DNA of 64,000 bases from CAUZSN01 sp963582345 (GTDB taxonomy: Bacteria > Planctomycetota > Planctomycetia > Planctomycetales > Planctomycetaceae), in contig CAUZSN010000001.1 in the NCBI GenBank assembly GCA_963582345.1, positions 12,766 through 76,765 on the forward strand, in the 5' to 3' direction. Under the pieces are notes generated by a model. The model searched no databases. It was not told the origin of the DNA and saw nothing but the letters and a program-made list of their open reading frames with translations. The position numbers and the translations under genes are program-made. This document shows, piece by piece, positions 37,644-47,386 of the stretch (positions are counted from its first letter, which is position 1; each line of letters starts with the position of its first letter).

Positions 37644-39221
37644 TCACTTTCGTTTCTTCAACAGGCTGCGGAAATAGGCTGTTCCGAGTGCCTTCAGATT
37701 GGTGCGAGGGTAGGCAGTCTTCACGGCTGCGGCGACGTTGCTTCCACTTTGCAGACTGCCGATGAATCGGACGAATTTCGGCGCGCCGCCTGTTTTGAGA
37801 ATGAAATCGACCAAACTGTAACCAACAGGACCGATTTGCGTTGGAGAGAACTGTCCGTTGGTGAACACGTCCTCAGGCTTCTCCAATCCTCGAAGGGCCT
37901 CAATGGCGACCCCGCGTAAGCCTTGAACGTACATATTGCCGGAGAAATTCTGAGCGGCTAATGCCAAACCGGTGCCGCGAGCAATCCATTCTGGCATGGG
38001 GTGGTCTGAACGCTTCAGAAACGCACCGGTCAGATGGTCGATTACATTGATTCTCAGACCCGGTGACGCAGCATCAACTTTGTCGCCGACGTCCTGCAAA
38101 ACTACGTAAGCGTCTTCGATCGAGGGTGTGACAACTGAATGACCGGTCACTTCCATAGGCGTATCGCGATAGTGAATCACGTGGTTGAATTCCGTGTAGC
38201 CGAACCTATCTTTGTACACAAAAACTGTCAGTCGGCCTTTCCAGATCAGATCACTATTCACATTGAACATCGACCGCAGCAACTTGGCGTGATCTTCGCT
38301 CCATTCAGAAATTTTTTGGAGGCGTTCCACCGATACGTTGCCATAGACAAAGAACTCTTTGCCTCGTACAAGACGGGCTGGCTCGTTGCGCAGGACACGC
38401 TGCCATTGTTCGGCAGTCTGATCTTCGCGGAATTGGGAGAACTCTTTTGGACTGAATTCCGCGATCCGTTCGGCCTTCATCTCTTCCTCGGTCGGCACGA
38501 TGTCTCGCAACCGTTTCTTAGGATCACCGCCGTCGTACTTCAGGCCTTCGTTGATCCAAGTTTGCAGATCGTTGTAGAACTTTCGGGTGATGCGGGCTGG
38601 CCCTTGGGGCATGCGCGGCAACTCTAAACCGCCGACGAGTCGGAACAATCGGCTGCCTTTCACATCGCCGGCGATCAGCACGCGGCCGCTCTGTCCACCC
38701 TTCATCAACAATTCAAATGTGACCAGTGAGAATTCTGCGCGTAGGTTGTTTTCGCCATGACAGCGCGTACAAATATTCACAAATGTGGGTGCGATATCTT
38801 TTACGAACGAAACTTTTTCATTGCCCGTTGCTTTGGCGATTACGACGGACATGGTCTTTTTTTTCGCAGTCGTTGGAATATCGCTGTTCTTGGGACTGCC
38901 TTTCTTGCCCCTTTTCCTCAATTTCAGGAGCTTCTGTTGACGTGCGATGGCTGTTTTAGTGGGGGCTAACAACTTGTCACTTGGCTTCAGTCCCGCGGCC
39001 TTGGCGAGTTCCTCGAACCGTTTGCCAGCTTCTTGGAGAATCTTTTCAGCTTCATCAAGTTTCTTACGACGGATTAGCGAACTGGCCCTAGAAACGTCCT
39101 TGCGAATACGCGACAGTTCTCGTTTCTGAGCACCCTTGATGGCCGAATCTGCTTGATCCACCGGAATTGCCAAGCAGCATCCTGCGACTAACATCCCAAG
39201 CGAAAGTTCGATCGACTTCAT
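37644..39221 (-). CDS. Exported protein with cytochrome-c-like motif and degenerate peptidase-MA-like domain
   Basis: 525 residues. Signal peptide MKSIELSLGMLVAGCCLAIP, a helical lysine-rich segment to about 130, then a planctomycete-type cytochrome domain: FVKDIAPTFVNICTRCHGEN carries the haem motif CxxCH, followed by SRLFRLVGGLELPRMPQGPA and DLQTWINEGLKYDGGD. The C-terminal half resembles peptidase-MA-like (DUF1570-type) proteins; where a gluzincin HExxH would stand it reads NVIDHLTGAFLKRSDHPMPE, so the zinc-site glutamate is missing and peptidase activity is doubtful. Probably periplasmic or paryphoplasmic. Haem binding is plausible; electron partner unknown. The lysine-rich part is unlike the neighbours. 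Confidence 0.82.
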   Translation of the reverse strand: MKSIELSLGMLVAGCCLAIPVDQADSAIKGAQKRELSRIRKDVSRASSLIRRKKLDEAEKILQEAGKRFEELAKAAGLKPSDKLLAPTKTAIARQQKLLKLRKRGKKGSPKNSDIPTTAKKKTMSVVIAKATGNEKVSFVKDIAPTFVNICTRCHGENNLRAEFSLVTFELLMKGGQSGRVLIAGDVKGSRLFRLVGGLELPRMPQGPARITRKFYNDLQTWINEGLKYDGGDPKKRLRDIVPTEEEMKAERIAEFSPKEFSQFREDQTAEQWQRVLRNEPARLVRGKEFFVYGNVSVERLQKISEWSEDHAKLLRSMFNVNSDLIWKGRLTVFVYKDRFGYTEFNHVIHYRDTPMEVTGHSVVTPSIEDAYVVLQDVGDKVDAASPGLRINVIDHLTGAFLKRSDHPMPEWIARGTGLALAAQNFSGNMYVQGLRGVAIEALRGLEKPEDVFTNGQFSPTQIGPVGYSLVDFILKTGGAPKFVRFIGSLQSGSNVAAAVKTAYPRTNLKALGTAYFRSLLKKRK

Positions 39222-39445
39222 AGAACCCCTGCCCTGTCAACGTGGAACTGTAGAATACAACGGCTGAAAAGTGTTATTTCCTACTTTCAAGTATAGAGAC
39301 TTTCGGAGTTCGATAAATCCTTTGGTCACTCAGCCCGCATAACACGGCCAGGTAACTGGCAGGATGACGCGCTAGTTGAGGCGCGTTTTCGATTCTGGTA
39401 TAGTCGAATGTACGTGGTGATCGCGTTGAAATTGAGAAATACGGA

Positions 39446-40318
39446 ATGTCCGCCGTACTAATGAATGCGCTAACCGATTCGTTAACTCGCAAGCAAGAAC
39501 AGCTGTTGAAGAGTTTGTCCGGATACGGCCGAGTTGTCGTGGCTTTTTCGGCCGGAGTCGACAGCACGGTTGTCGCCAAAGCGGCTCAATTGGCTTGCGG
39601 CGGTCGGGCGTTTGCTGTTACGGCTGTTAGCCCTTCTCTAGCGTCTGGAGAGAAAGACGAGGCAGAGAAACTAGCGCGATTAATTGGCATTCCACACCGC
39701 ATCATCGAGACGGAAGAATTCGATAACGGCGACTACTTAAAAAATGCGTCTGACCGTTGCTATTATTGTAAGACCGAATTGTATACACAGCTTGAATCGT
39801 TACTGACGCAGCTGGATGTCGACGTTATTGTCAACGGTGCCAACTTGGACGACCAAAGCGACTATCGTCCCGGAATGGAAGCAGCCAAAAAACACACCGT
39901 GCGTAGCCCACTGATCGAAGCTGGAATGAACAAGTCCGACGTTCGCGAGTTGGCTCAGCATTGGAACCTGCCCGTCTGGGACAAACCAGCCAGCCCGTGT
40001 CTTTCCAGTCGCATTGCATATGGTGTCGCTGTGACTCCGGAACGCGTGCGCCGCGTTGATCAGGCTGAAGAATTCCTGCGCAGCGAAATGGGCTTGCGCG
40101 AATGCCGCGTACGGCACGAAGCAAATGACTTGGCCCGGATCGAAGTGCCGGTCCACGAGATTCGACGTCTGACGGACCGCGACGTGTGTCAACTCATCTC
40201 CATACATCTGCATTCACTGGGCTTCAAGTACGTGACGTTAGACCTGGACGGCTTTCGTTCTGGCAGCATGAATGCCGTGCTGGTGTCCGAGAGCCTGCAG
40301 ATGATCAATTCTGAATAG
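39446..40318 (+). CDS. larE: LarE-type ATP-dependent sulfur transferase
   Basis: 290 residues. PP-loop motif VVAFSAGVDSTVVAKAA, then SDRCYYCKTELY, VNGANLDDQSDYRPG and KPASPCLSSRIAYG; the Cys in PCLSSR corresponds to the cysteine sacrificed by LarE when it thiolates the pyridinium dicarboxylate precursor of the nickel-pincer cofactor of lactate racemase. larA, larB and larC are not visible, so the cofactor or another sulfur acceptor must be dealt with elsewhere. The extra cysteines in RCYYC suggest that some members bind an iron-sulphur cluster. GAGAA upstream serves ATG 39446. Confidence 0.92.
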   Translation: MSAVLMNALTDSLTRKQEQLLKSLSGYGRVVVAFSAGVDSTVVAKAAQLACGGRAFAVTAVSPSLASGEKDEAEKLARLIGIPHRIIETEEFDNGDYLKNASDRCYYCKTELYTQLESLLTQLDVDVIVNGANLDDQSDYRPGMEAAKKHTVRSPLIEAGMNKSDVRELAQHWNLPVWDKPASPCLSSRIAYGVAVTPERVRRVDQAEEFLRSEMGLRECRVRHEANDLARIEVPVHEIRRLTDRDVCQLISIHLHSLGFKYVTLDLDGFRSGSMNAVLVSESLQMINSE

Positions 40319-40366
40319 TTTGCAATCAAAACATTTGACGCGGGTGTGGCTGTCGTGTAGATCGGA

Positions 40367-41608
40367 CTAAGCAGTTCCCGGCACAGGATAGTCCTTGGTG
40401 AATTCCCGAACCTCTTCGCGGACCCGTTTAATGATCGCGTCGTCATCGGCGTTGTTGAGCACTTGCAGCATCCATTGGCCGACCTGTTTCATTTCGACCT
40501 GTTTCATACCACGCGTTGTCAACGCCGGAGTGCCGATACGGATGCCACTGGGGTCCAGTGGGCGGCGCTGGTCGAAGGGAATCATGTTCTTATTGACCGT
40601 GATGCCGGCGCGGTCCAACGACTTCTCGGCGATCTTGCCGGTCAAGCCGATCGCGGTGACGTCGGCTAACATCAAGTGATTGTCAGTGCCGCCGCTGGCC
40701 AGTTGGACGCCGCCTTTCGTCAGTGTCTCGGCGAGTACCTTGGCGTTGGCAACACTTTGCTGAGCGTACTGCTTGAAGTTCGGCTGCATGGCTTCTTGAA
40801 AGCAGATCGCTTTACCGGCGATAATGTGCATCAGCGGACCGCCTTGGATGCCGGGAAACACGGTGCGATCCAGGTCTTTCGCATTTTCTTGTTTCGTCAG
40901 CACGAAGCCGGAACGGGGTCCTCGCAATGTTTTGTGCGACGTAGATGTTACGTAATCGGCCACTTCGACTGGATTGTTGTGTATCCCAGCCGCCACCAGG
41001 CCAGCGTAATGGGCCATGTCGGCCATTAGCACCGCTCCAATTTCTCGGGAGATTTCGGCAAATTTGGGATGGTCAATTTCGCGAGGGTAAGCGCTGGCTC
41101 CGGCCAGGATCAGTTTTGGTTTGTGCTCACGAGCTAACGCAGCTACTTGGTCGAAGTCGATGCGATGATCGGATTGGCTGACTCCGTAATGCACAACGTG
41201 GAACAATTGGCCGGAGAAATTTAAATGCATTCCGTGCGTCAAATGACCGCCGTGCGCCAGATCCATCGCCAAGAATGTGTCGCCCGGTTTCAAGACGGTC
41301 AGGTAAACGGCCATGTTGGCCTGAGAGCCAGAATGCGTTTGAACGTTGGCGTGCTCGGCGTCGAAAAGTTGGCACGCTCGTTGTCGGGCGAGACTTTCCA
41401 CTACATCGACGAACTCACACCCTCCATAATAACGTCGGCCAGGGTATCCTTCGGCATATTTATTCGTCAGCATCGTTCCGGCGGCCTCAAGCACGGCGGC
41501 GCTGGTGTAGTTTTCCGAGGCGATCATTTCCAGCGAGTCCTGTTGGCGAGTCATCTCGTTTTTAACTGCGGCCCAAATGTCGGGATCGGTTTGCTGAAGC
41601 GCGGACAT
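40367..41608 (-). CDS. glyA: Serine hydroxymethyltransferase
   Basis: 413 residues. PLP enzyme interconverting serine and glycine with tetrahydrofolate. Motifs: [61 protein letters not shown], the PLP lysine in [14 protein letters not shown] and [14 protein letters not shown] 41608 ([12 protein letters not shown]) matches the family's usual start; the 17-residue upstream extension is not used. The gene is convergent with larE. Only about 145 bases separate its start from the divergent BRCT-MerR gene. Confidence 0.97.
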   Translation of the reverse strand: MSALQQTDPDIWAAVKNEMTRQQDSLEMIASENYTSAAVLEAAGTMLTNKYAEGYPGRRYYGGCEFVDVVESLARQRACQLFDAEHANVQTHSGSQANMAVYLTVLKPGDTFLAMDLAHGGHLTHGMHLNFSGQLFHVVHYGVSQSDHRIDFDQVAALAREHKPKLILAGASAYPREIDHPKFAEISREIGAVLMADMAHYAGLVAAGIHNNPVEVADYVTSTSHKTLRGPRSGFVLTKQENAKDLDRTVFPGIQGGPLMHIIAGKAICFQEAMQPNFKQYAQQSVANAKVLAETLTKGGVQLASGGTDNHLMLADVTAIGLTGKIAEKSLDRAGITVNKNMIPFDQRRPLDPSGIRIGTPALTTRGMKQVEMKQVGQWMLQVLNNADDDAIIKRVREEVREFTKDYPVPGTA

Positions 41609-41753
41609 CGCGAGTTTCTCCACGGACTTGATCAGGACGTATTTGACGTCTTTCACCATACTTATAGTTCAGCGGTTTGGTGAAAGCTACCCAATTGCTA
41701 TGTATGACGTTATGCTCTTGGACGTGAGATCTCTGGGATGATAGACCATCGAA

Positions 41754-42998
41754 ATGATCGACGGATCAGCCAGCAAGAAGCAACCCAATATCGAAATAGG
41801 ATCGCCTTGTTTGCAGGGTGAGCGACTCAGCTTCACGGGTATTTTGGCCTCGATGACCCACCAGCAAGCGCACGAAGTGGCCGAGCAACACGGCGGTATC
41901 GCGACGACTCACGTCAGCAAGCAAATCACTATGTTGGTCGTCGGCGAAGAAGGCTGGCCTCTGGAAGAAAACGGACAGCCTGCGGTCAAACTGCAGCAAG
42001 TGACCGAGTGGCGCCGACAAGGTCTGGACATAAGAATCCTGAACGAATCGGACTGGCTGCATCTGCTGGGTTTGGAACAGCAGCGGCGGGAAGTTCATCG
42101 TTTGTACACTCCGGCCATGTTGAGCCAAGTACTGGACGTTTCGGTCAATGTGATCCGACGATGGGAACGTGCTGGACTGATTAACCCTGTGCGGAAAGTG
42201 TATCGGTTACCATACTTCGACTATCAGGAAGTGAGCAGCGCCCGACGGTTGTCCTATTTGCTAGCCGCCGGCGTACCGTGCCAGGAACTCGAATCCAGCC
42301 TCAGTAATCTGCAATCGGTGTTGACAGGCGTTGAGCGTCCGTTGGCTCAACTGGAAATACTGGCTCAAGGCTGTCGGGTCGTGTATCGCGACCAATTCGG
42401 TCTTTTGGAACCGGCCAGTGGGCAGAGGTTGTTCGAATTTTGTGCTTCACCGACAAAATCCGAGTCTTCAACGGAAAAGCTTCTCGCACCAACAATGCTC
42501 ACCGAATCGGAGCAGATGTCGCAGCAGGTAAATTGGACCTTCGACAACTGGTTCGATCAAGCCTGTCGGATGCTGGAAGGAAACGAGCCGGCTCAAGCCG
42601 CCGAAGCCTTTCGGTTGTGCTTGATGGAGCAACCGGGCGATGCGGAAGTAAATTTTCATTTGGGTGAATCCCTGTACCGTTTGCGGAATCCGCGAGGCGC
42701 GTTGGAGCGATACTATGTTGCCGTTGAATCGGATCACGAGTACATTGAAGCCTGGACGCAATTGGGCTGCGTTCACTCTGAATTGGGGGATAACGATGCT
42801 GCGCTAAATGCTTTCGACATCGCACTGAAGGCACATTCGGATTATCCGGACGCTAATTTTCACAAAGCCCAGCTACTACACAAAACTGGACGAATTGCGG
42901 AAGCAGTATCTTGTTGGCAAGCATACTTGAATTTCGACAGCCGCGGTCCTTGGTCCGAGACGGCGCGTCAGCGACTGGAAGAGGCGGGGGCGAATTGA
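41754..42998 (+). CDS. BRCT-MerR-TPR multidomain regulator
   Basis: 414 residues with three modules in one chain. Residues about 22-110: a BRCT-like domain (LSFTGILASMTHQQAHEVAE, then HGGIATTHVSKQITMLVVGE), as in the C-terminus of NAD-dependent ligases. Residues about 115-190: a MerR-type helix-turn-helix (LYTPAMLSQVLDVSVNVIRR, then WERAGLINPVRKVYRLPYFD). Residues about 265-410: tetratricopeptide repeats (AAEAFRLCLMEQPGDAEVNF, then HLGESLYRLRNPRGAL, then AWTQLGCVHSELGDNDAALN). It probably binds DNA and a protein or DNA end through BRCT, with TPRs as a partner platform. Target genes are unknown; glyA is divergent from it. Confidence 0.85.
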   Translation: MIDGSASKKQPNIEIGSPCLQGERLSFTGILASMTHQQAHEVAEQHGGIATTHVSKQITMLVVGEEGWPLEENGQPAVKLQQVTEWRRQGLDIRILNESDWLHLLGLEQQRREVHRLYTPAMLSQVLDVSVNVIRRWERAGLINPVRKVYRLPYFDYQEVSSARRLSYLLAAGVPCQELESSLSNLQSVLTGVERPLAQLEILAQGCRVVYRDQFGLLEPASGQRLFEFCASPTKSESSTEKLLAPTMLTESEQMSQQVNWTFDNWFDQACRMLEGNEPAQAAEAFRLCLMEQPGDAEVNFHLGESLYRLRNPRGALERYYVAVESDHEYIEAWTQLGCVHSELGDNDAALNAFDIALKAHSDYPDANFHKAQLLHKTGRIAEAVSCWQAYLNFDSRGPWSETARQRLEEAGAN

Positions 42999-43226
42999 GC
43001 TAGATCACGAATACAGCTTTCAATTCTGCTGTCTGCGCCGAACGCGTGATTGCGTCAAAGGGTTTTTCTAAACCACCTTTGTTTGAAGGCTCAAACCGTT
43101 GTGCAACCAGCACACCTTTGAAATGTCGTTTGAGGGCTGTATTGGCCTTCGGTTAAACACTTCGTTCTTGTGGCCAAAAGGCACAATTTCAGAACTTTTC
43201 AAGAACGCCGGGTTTCTAAGCGCGTT

Positions 43227-43505
43227 CTAATTGAGGATTTTGGACCAGGTCAAATATCCCACCAGCGCCATCGCAATTATCGTGTAGATAAAAAACAGCG
43301 ACAGCATCTTCCCAATCACTTTTCCGGTTTCAATATCGTCCGCCTCGAATTGCTTTATCTCATCGCGATCAAACGGGTTTTCAGAGACCGTTATGGCGGT
43401 CGAGTGAAACTGGTTTGCGACGCGTGCCGACTCGTGTTCTCGGCTTATTTCTTGCTCGGCCGTTTCAGAAGATTGTCCGCCGGCCGATTCACCCTCTGCC
43501 GCCAT
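43227..43505 (-). CDS. Small C-terminally anchored membrane protein
   Basis: 92 residues: an acidic, hydrophilic N-terminus (MAAEGESAGGQSSETAEQEI), a middle with NPFDRDEIKQFEADDIETGK, and one C-terminal helix (VIGKMLSLFFIYTIIAMALV) with a basic end. Composition and layout are protein-like and the overlapping plus-strand frame is a shadow. Function unknown. Divergent from the MCE operon. Confidence 0.6.
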   Translation of the reverse strand: MAAEGESAGGQSSETAEQEISREHESARVANQFHSTAITVSENPFDRDEIKQFEADDIETGKVIGKMLSLFFIYTIIAMALVGYLTWSKILN

Positions 43506-43797
43506 AGCGCTAAACTCCTAAGTCTGATACGGTTTGTTGAGTCGATTTCTCGGCGCACCTCAGAAGACGTCACAGAATCCCCACCATTTCAACTCCGCGA
43601 CATTCTGAACGAAACCTGTCTGGTTGTCGAGCCGGCTCGTGTGGTGTTTCTTAGCACACGAGTCCTGCTTGTGCATGTGAGCATCCGAGGCGGCCTGCTC
43701 TGCGCAAATGACCTCGATTCAAATTCTCAAATCGACTATCCTTTCGCGACTTTGCCGACCCGTACCGCATTTCTTACATATTCTTATTAACCCATCG

Positions 43798-44646
43798 ATG
43801 AAGCCAATGGCTACTATGCTGATCTCTGACTTGCATGATACGTGGATTCATAGAATCGGTCGACGGATGACCTGTTTTATCATCGTGATGGGTGATCTGG
43901 CCTTGTTCTCGATACAAATGTTGGGCTGGATGTTTCGCCGCTGGCCGTGTCGGTCGGTGTTGATTCCAAATATGTATCAGATCGGCGTTCGCAGTCTGCC
44001 CGTCGTCATGGTGACGGGAGTGTTCATCGGAATGGTACTGGCCGTACAGGGTTACGATCAGTTTCGCTTGATGCGCATGGAGACTCGGTTGGGGGCCGTT
44101 ATTAACGTTTCACTGGTGAAAGAGCTTGGTCCTGTGCTGGCGGCGACGATGTTAGCTGGACGAGTGGGAAGCGCTATGGCGGCTGAATTGGGGACGATGC
44201 GCGTGACCGAGCAAATCGATGCTCTGCGTGCTTTGGGCGCAAGCCCGATTCAATATCTGGTCGTGCCGCGTTTCCTAGCCTGTTTTCTGTTGATACCGAT
44301 GCTGACGGCCGTGGCCGATGGAATGGGTATTTTGGGCGGTTGGTTTTTGAGCACTCAAGTGTTGGGAATCAAGAGCTTTCACTATTGGTTTAATGCCATA
44401 GATTACGTTGCCGCCTACGACGTGATCAGTGGTGTGTTGAAGAGCATTTTTTTTGGTGCGGCGATTGCTCTGATCGCCTGCCATCGTGGCTTTCATTGCG
44501 GTGCCGGAGCTGAAGGTGTCGGCCGAGCTGCGACCGAAGCGTTTGTCTTTTCGTTCGTAGCCATTTTAATTATCGATTTTTTCTTGGGGATGTTTCTTAC
44601 AACGCTGTACTACGTCTTGTGGCCGGCTCCCGTGACAATACTTTGA
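43798..44646 (+). CDS. mlaE: MlaE-type ABC permease (MCE lipid transport)
   Basis: 282 residues if started at ATG 43798; ATGs at 43807 and 43816 are also possible and no Shine-Dalgarno decides. The MlaE/YrbE family is clear: [75 protein letters not shown]. About six helices. It forms the inner-membrane permease that moves phospholipids for the MCE complex. It is followed after 17 bases by mlaF and then mlaD, giving the standard order. Confidence 0.94.
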   Translation: MKPMATMLISDLHDTWIHRIGRRMTCFIIVMGDLALFSIQMLGWMFRRWPCRSVLIPNMYQIGVRSLPVVMVTGVFIGMVLAVQGYDQFRLMRMETRLGAVINVSLVKELGPVLAATMLAGRVGSAMAAELGTMRVTEQIDALRALGASPIQYLVVPRFLACFLLIPMLTAVADGMGILGGWFLSTQVLGIKSFHYWFNAIDYVAAYDVISGVLKSIFFGAAIALIACHRGFHCGAGAEGVGRAATEAFVFSFVAILIIDFFLGMFLTTLYYVLWPAPVTIL

Positions 44647-44663
44647 CCACGTCTTCAGAAACA

Positions 44664-45512
44664 ATGAGCCGTTTCTCGTTGCTTAATAAAAATTTCAGTC
44701 ATCACGGGGGAGCTGTCAGTAGCCGGCCGTCGATTGAACTGCGCGCAGTTTCGAAACGGTTCGGAACTCAATCAATCCTGCGAGATATTACACTAGAAGT
44801 CCACCAAGGCGAAACGTTGGCTTTGATCGGCGAAAGCGGTTGTGGCAAGAGTGTCACGCTGAAGCTAATAATGGGATTACTGGATCCAACTGACGGAGAA
44901 GTTCTGTGGGATGGCCGATCCTTGAAAGGTCGCAAAGAACAGGAATTGACTCGGGAACGGCTACGGTTTGGCTACTTGTTCCAAGGTGCGGCCTTGTTCG
45001 ACAGTCTGAGTGTTTTCGAAAACGTCGCATTCGGATTGCAGCAGAACACTCGTGTGCCAAAAGATCAAGTTCGGAAGATCGTGTTCGAACGGTTGCACGA
45101 AGTCGGTTTGCCGGCGTCGGTCTGCGACAAGAAACCGGCCGAGTTGTCAGGTGGGATGAAGAAGCGAGTCGGCTTGGCACGTGCATTGGCATTGACGCCA
45201 GAGATCGTCCTTTACGATGAGCCGACGACCGGATTGGATCCGATCATGAGCGATGTGATCAATGGGTTGATCCTACAGACGCACGCTCGCCGACCGGTGA
45301 CCAGCATCGTTGTGACCCACGACATGACGACAGTTCGAAAAGTCGCTGACCGTGTCGTCATGCTATATCCATTGTCCAGACTAAGTGAAGGCGAATCGCA
45401 GGTAGTGTTCAATGGGACAGCGAAGCAGGCGTTTGCGTCTTTCGACCCACGTATTTCACAATTCGTGCACGGCCAGGCAGGTGAACGAATGCAGGAGTTA
45501 GCAGTCGGATGA
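44664..45512 (+). CDS. mlaF: MlaF-type ABC ATPase
   Basis: 282 residues from ATG 44664 ([11 protein letters not shown]). Walker [15 protein letters not shown], signature [17 protein letters not shown], Walker [14 protein letters not shown] and switch His [11 protein letters not shown]. The KKRVGLARA form is the MlaF variant. It drives lipid transport through MlaE. Its TGA overlaps the mlaD start as ATGA. Confidence 0.95.
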   Translation: MSRFSLLNKNFSHHGGAVSSRPSIELRAVSKRFGTQSILRDITLEVHQGETLALIGESGCGKSVTLKLIMGLLDPTDGEVLWDGRSLKGRKEQELTRERLRFGYLFQGAALFDSLSVFENVAFGLQQNTRVPKDQVRKIVFERLHEVGLPASVCDKKPAELSGGMKKRVGLARALALTPEIVLYDEPTTGLDPIMSDVINGLILQTHARRPVTSIVVTHDMTTVRKVADRVVMLYPLSRLSEGESQVVFNGTAKQAFASFDPRISQFVHGQAGERMQELAVG

Positions 45513-46657
45513 TCTCAGAACGTCAGCAGCAGTTTCGAGTTGGCCTATTTGTGGTCGCCGCGATAATGATCGCCGGCGCAATGATTTTCATTTTCGGAGA
45601 GTTTAGGTCCGTTTGGGACCGGCACTACACAATCGCCGTGCACTTCGAGAAAGCTCCTGGTATCTACGCATCGTCACCCGTCGAAATGAACGGGGTCGTA
45701 ATTGGATCAGTTCGGAAAGTCGATTTCGATTCGAAGCAAGGTGGCGTGATTGTACTGATCGACGTGCGGGAAAAATTTCAGTTGCGCAGCGACAGTCGAC
45801 CGAAATTGATGAGGTCCTTATTGGGTGATTCGACAATTGATTTTGTTCCGGGAGTCAGTCCGAATATCATTCCACCGGGAACTATGTTGGAAGGCGATGC
45901 TGCAGTGGACCCGTTGGAGATTGCACAGAAGATCGGTAAGAAGGTGACCAGTGCCCTGGAGTCGTTTGAGACCACCAGTCGCGAATGGCGGCGCGTGGCA
46001 ACTCATTTAAACGGTATCGTGGACACACAGCACGGCAATTTGGATGTGGTGATCGAGCAAACTGCCCAGGCACTGCAGCAATTTACTCTGACCATGCAAT
46101 CTGCCAATCAGACGTTCGCGAATGCGAACAACGTGTTCGGAAATTCGAAACAGCAAGACAGCTTACGGCAGACACTGTTGGCCTTGCCTGATATGGTCGC
46201 TGAAACGCGTCAAACCATCGCAGCGGTCCGGAAAGTCGTTGTTGCCGTTGACGCGAACATGAACAATTTGGCCAGCGTGACTGCTCCTTTGGCAAAGTAC
46301 AGCCAATCGATTGTGATGAAGCTGGATCACGGTTTGGGGAACCTGGAATCACTGACTTTTAAGTTAAACCAGTTTGCACGTATGGCCTCGAAACAAGACG
46401 GCTCATTGAGGAGGTTTGTGAGCGATCCTGAATTATATGTTAACTTGAATCGCTCGGCCGTTTCGTTGGCGGTCCTTTTAAAAAACCTGGAACCCGTTGT
46501 GAAGGACCTGCGTTTATTCAGCGACAGAATTGCCCGGCATCCGGAACTGCTCGGCGTTAGCGGGGCGATGAAGGGAAGTAGTGGTCTGAAGGACTCGGAA
46601 GAAGGACAGCCTCGACATCAGTCGAGCCTTCCTCGCCGCAATGCAGTACGTCGCTAG
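45509..46657 (+). CDS. mlaD: MlaD-like MCE-domain protein
   Basis: 382 residues, twice the length of E. coli MlaD. One N-terminal helix ([20 protein letters not shown]), then an MCE domain (about 38-115: [20 protein letters not shown], then [14 protein letters not shown], then [19 protein letters not shown]), followed by a long helical region of about 230 residues that could form a needle-like extension. It presents lipid to or from MlaE in the periplasm. No MlaB or MlaC homologue is adjacent. An inverted repeat (CTCGAC/GTCGAG) occurs in the last codons. Confidence 0.9.
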   Translation: MISERQQQFRVGLFVVAAIMIAGAMIFIFGEFRSVWDRHYTIAVHFEKAPGIYASSPVEMNGVVIGSVRKVDFDSKQGGVIVLIDVREKFQLRSDSRPKLMRSLLGDSTIDFVPGVSPNIIPPGTMLEGDAAVDPLEIAQKIGKKVTSALESFETTSREWRRVATHLNGIVDTQHGNLDVVIEQTAQALQQFTLTMQSANQTFANANNVFGNSKQQDSLRQTLLALPDMVAETRQTIAAVRKVVVAVDANMNNLASVTAPLAKYSQSIVMKLDHGLGNLESLTFKLNQFARMASKQDGSLRRFVSDPELYVNLNRSAVSLAVLLKNLEPVVKDLRLFSDRIARHPELLGVSGAMKGSSGLKDSEEGQPRHQSSLPRRNAVRR

Positions 46658-46674
46658 CACAAGGTCCATCGCTC

Positions 46675-47106
46675 TTAGCGGCCCAGTTGTGCGTTTGTGC
46701 GGAACTGATCGGCACGCTCACGCAACTTCGACTCAGACACTAAAAGGCTCTTTTCAAGCTGGTAGGTGAATTTGTGCCGATTCGTGACTTGAAACGGTAA
46801 CAAATTATCTGAGATGGCGTCGAGCGGCACCAGTTGGTACCACGGCGTGGTCACCTTTTGTAAGACGGTCATGGTTTTGTAGCCGTCTTTCATGAGTTTG
46901 ATCTCACGTGTGCCGTAGTAGGTGAAATCAACCGAGGTTGGCGTATAGCCAGATTTTTCACCATCGATCCAAACTTGGGCCCCCGGTGGGCTGGAGTGAA
47001 TGGTCATCCGTCGATGAACGCAACCGCACAAATTCAAAGAGATCGCGGCGATGCAAGAGCCGGTAACAAGACGAATCAATCGCGATTGGTCGTTTTTGAA
47101 GGTCAT
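46675..47106 (-). CDS. PEGA-domain lipoprotein
   Basis: 143 residues from ATG 47106, eight bases after GGAG. Signal with lipobox ending LNLCGC, so probably lipid-anchored. A PEGA domain follows (MTIHSSPPGAQVWIDGEKSG, then YTPTSVDFTYYGTREIKL), a small beta domain found in surface proteins. The C-terminus is charged and helical. It lies convergent with the MCE operon, 17 bases apart. Function unknown; perhaps an envelope scaffold. The 37-residue N-terminal extension in the long frame was rejected. Confidence 0.85.
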   Translation of the reverse strand: MTFKNDQSRLIRLVTGSCIAAISLNLCGCVHRRMTIHSSPPGAQVWIDGEKSGYTPTSVDFTYYGTREIKLMKDGYKTMTVLQKVTTPWYQLVPLDAISDNLLPFQVTNRHKFTYQLEKSLLVSESKLRERADQFRTNAQLGR

Positions 47107-47386
47107 CAACAGCTCCAAAGGGCGGCTGACTTGATCGGTGCAGAATTCTAGCGACGACCGACAAGTCTGCCAATTGGAAAACGCCGTCTCGGCCGCACAC
47201 TTTACGAGAATGATCAATTAGCGATAAGATGAACTTAGACTGTTGAGTGCCCGGTGTCGTTTCGTCTATACGTTCGAAATTACGGAACGATCATTTTGAA
47301 ATTCCCAGTTCAAAGGGTTCTTCCGTGGCATTTGGGTCGTCGCCATGGAACGCCAGCCCCGCGATGCGTCTTTTGACAGGTGTCCC

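Noticed and set aside
43170..43790. 206-residue plus-strand frame
   Set aside because: It is the antisense of the small membrane protein at 43227-43505 and has no protein-like composition or ribosome site.
46603..46640. Hairpin (CTCGAC/GTCGAG) at the end of mlaD as a terminator
   Set aside because: It lies within the last codons of the gene and is not followed by a T-tract, so it is noted only in the gene entry.
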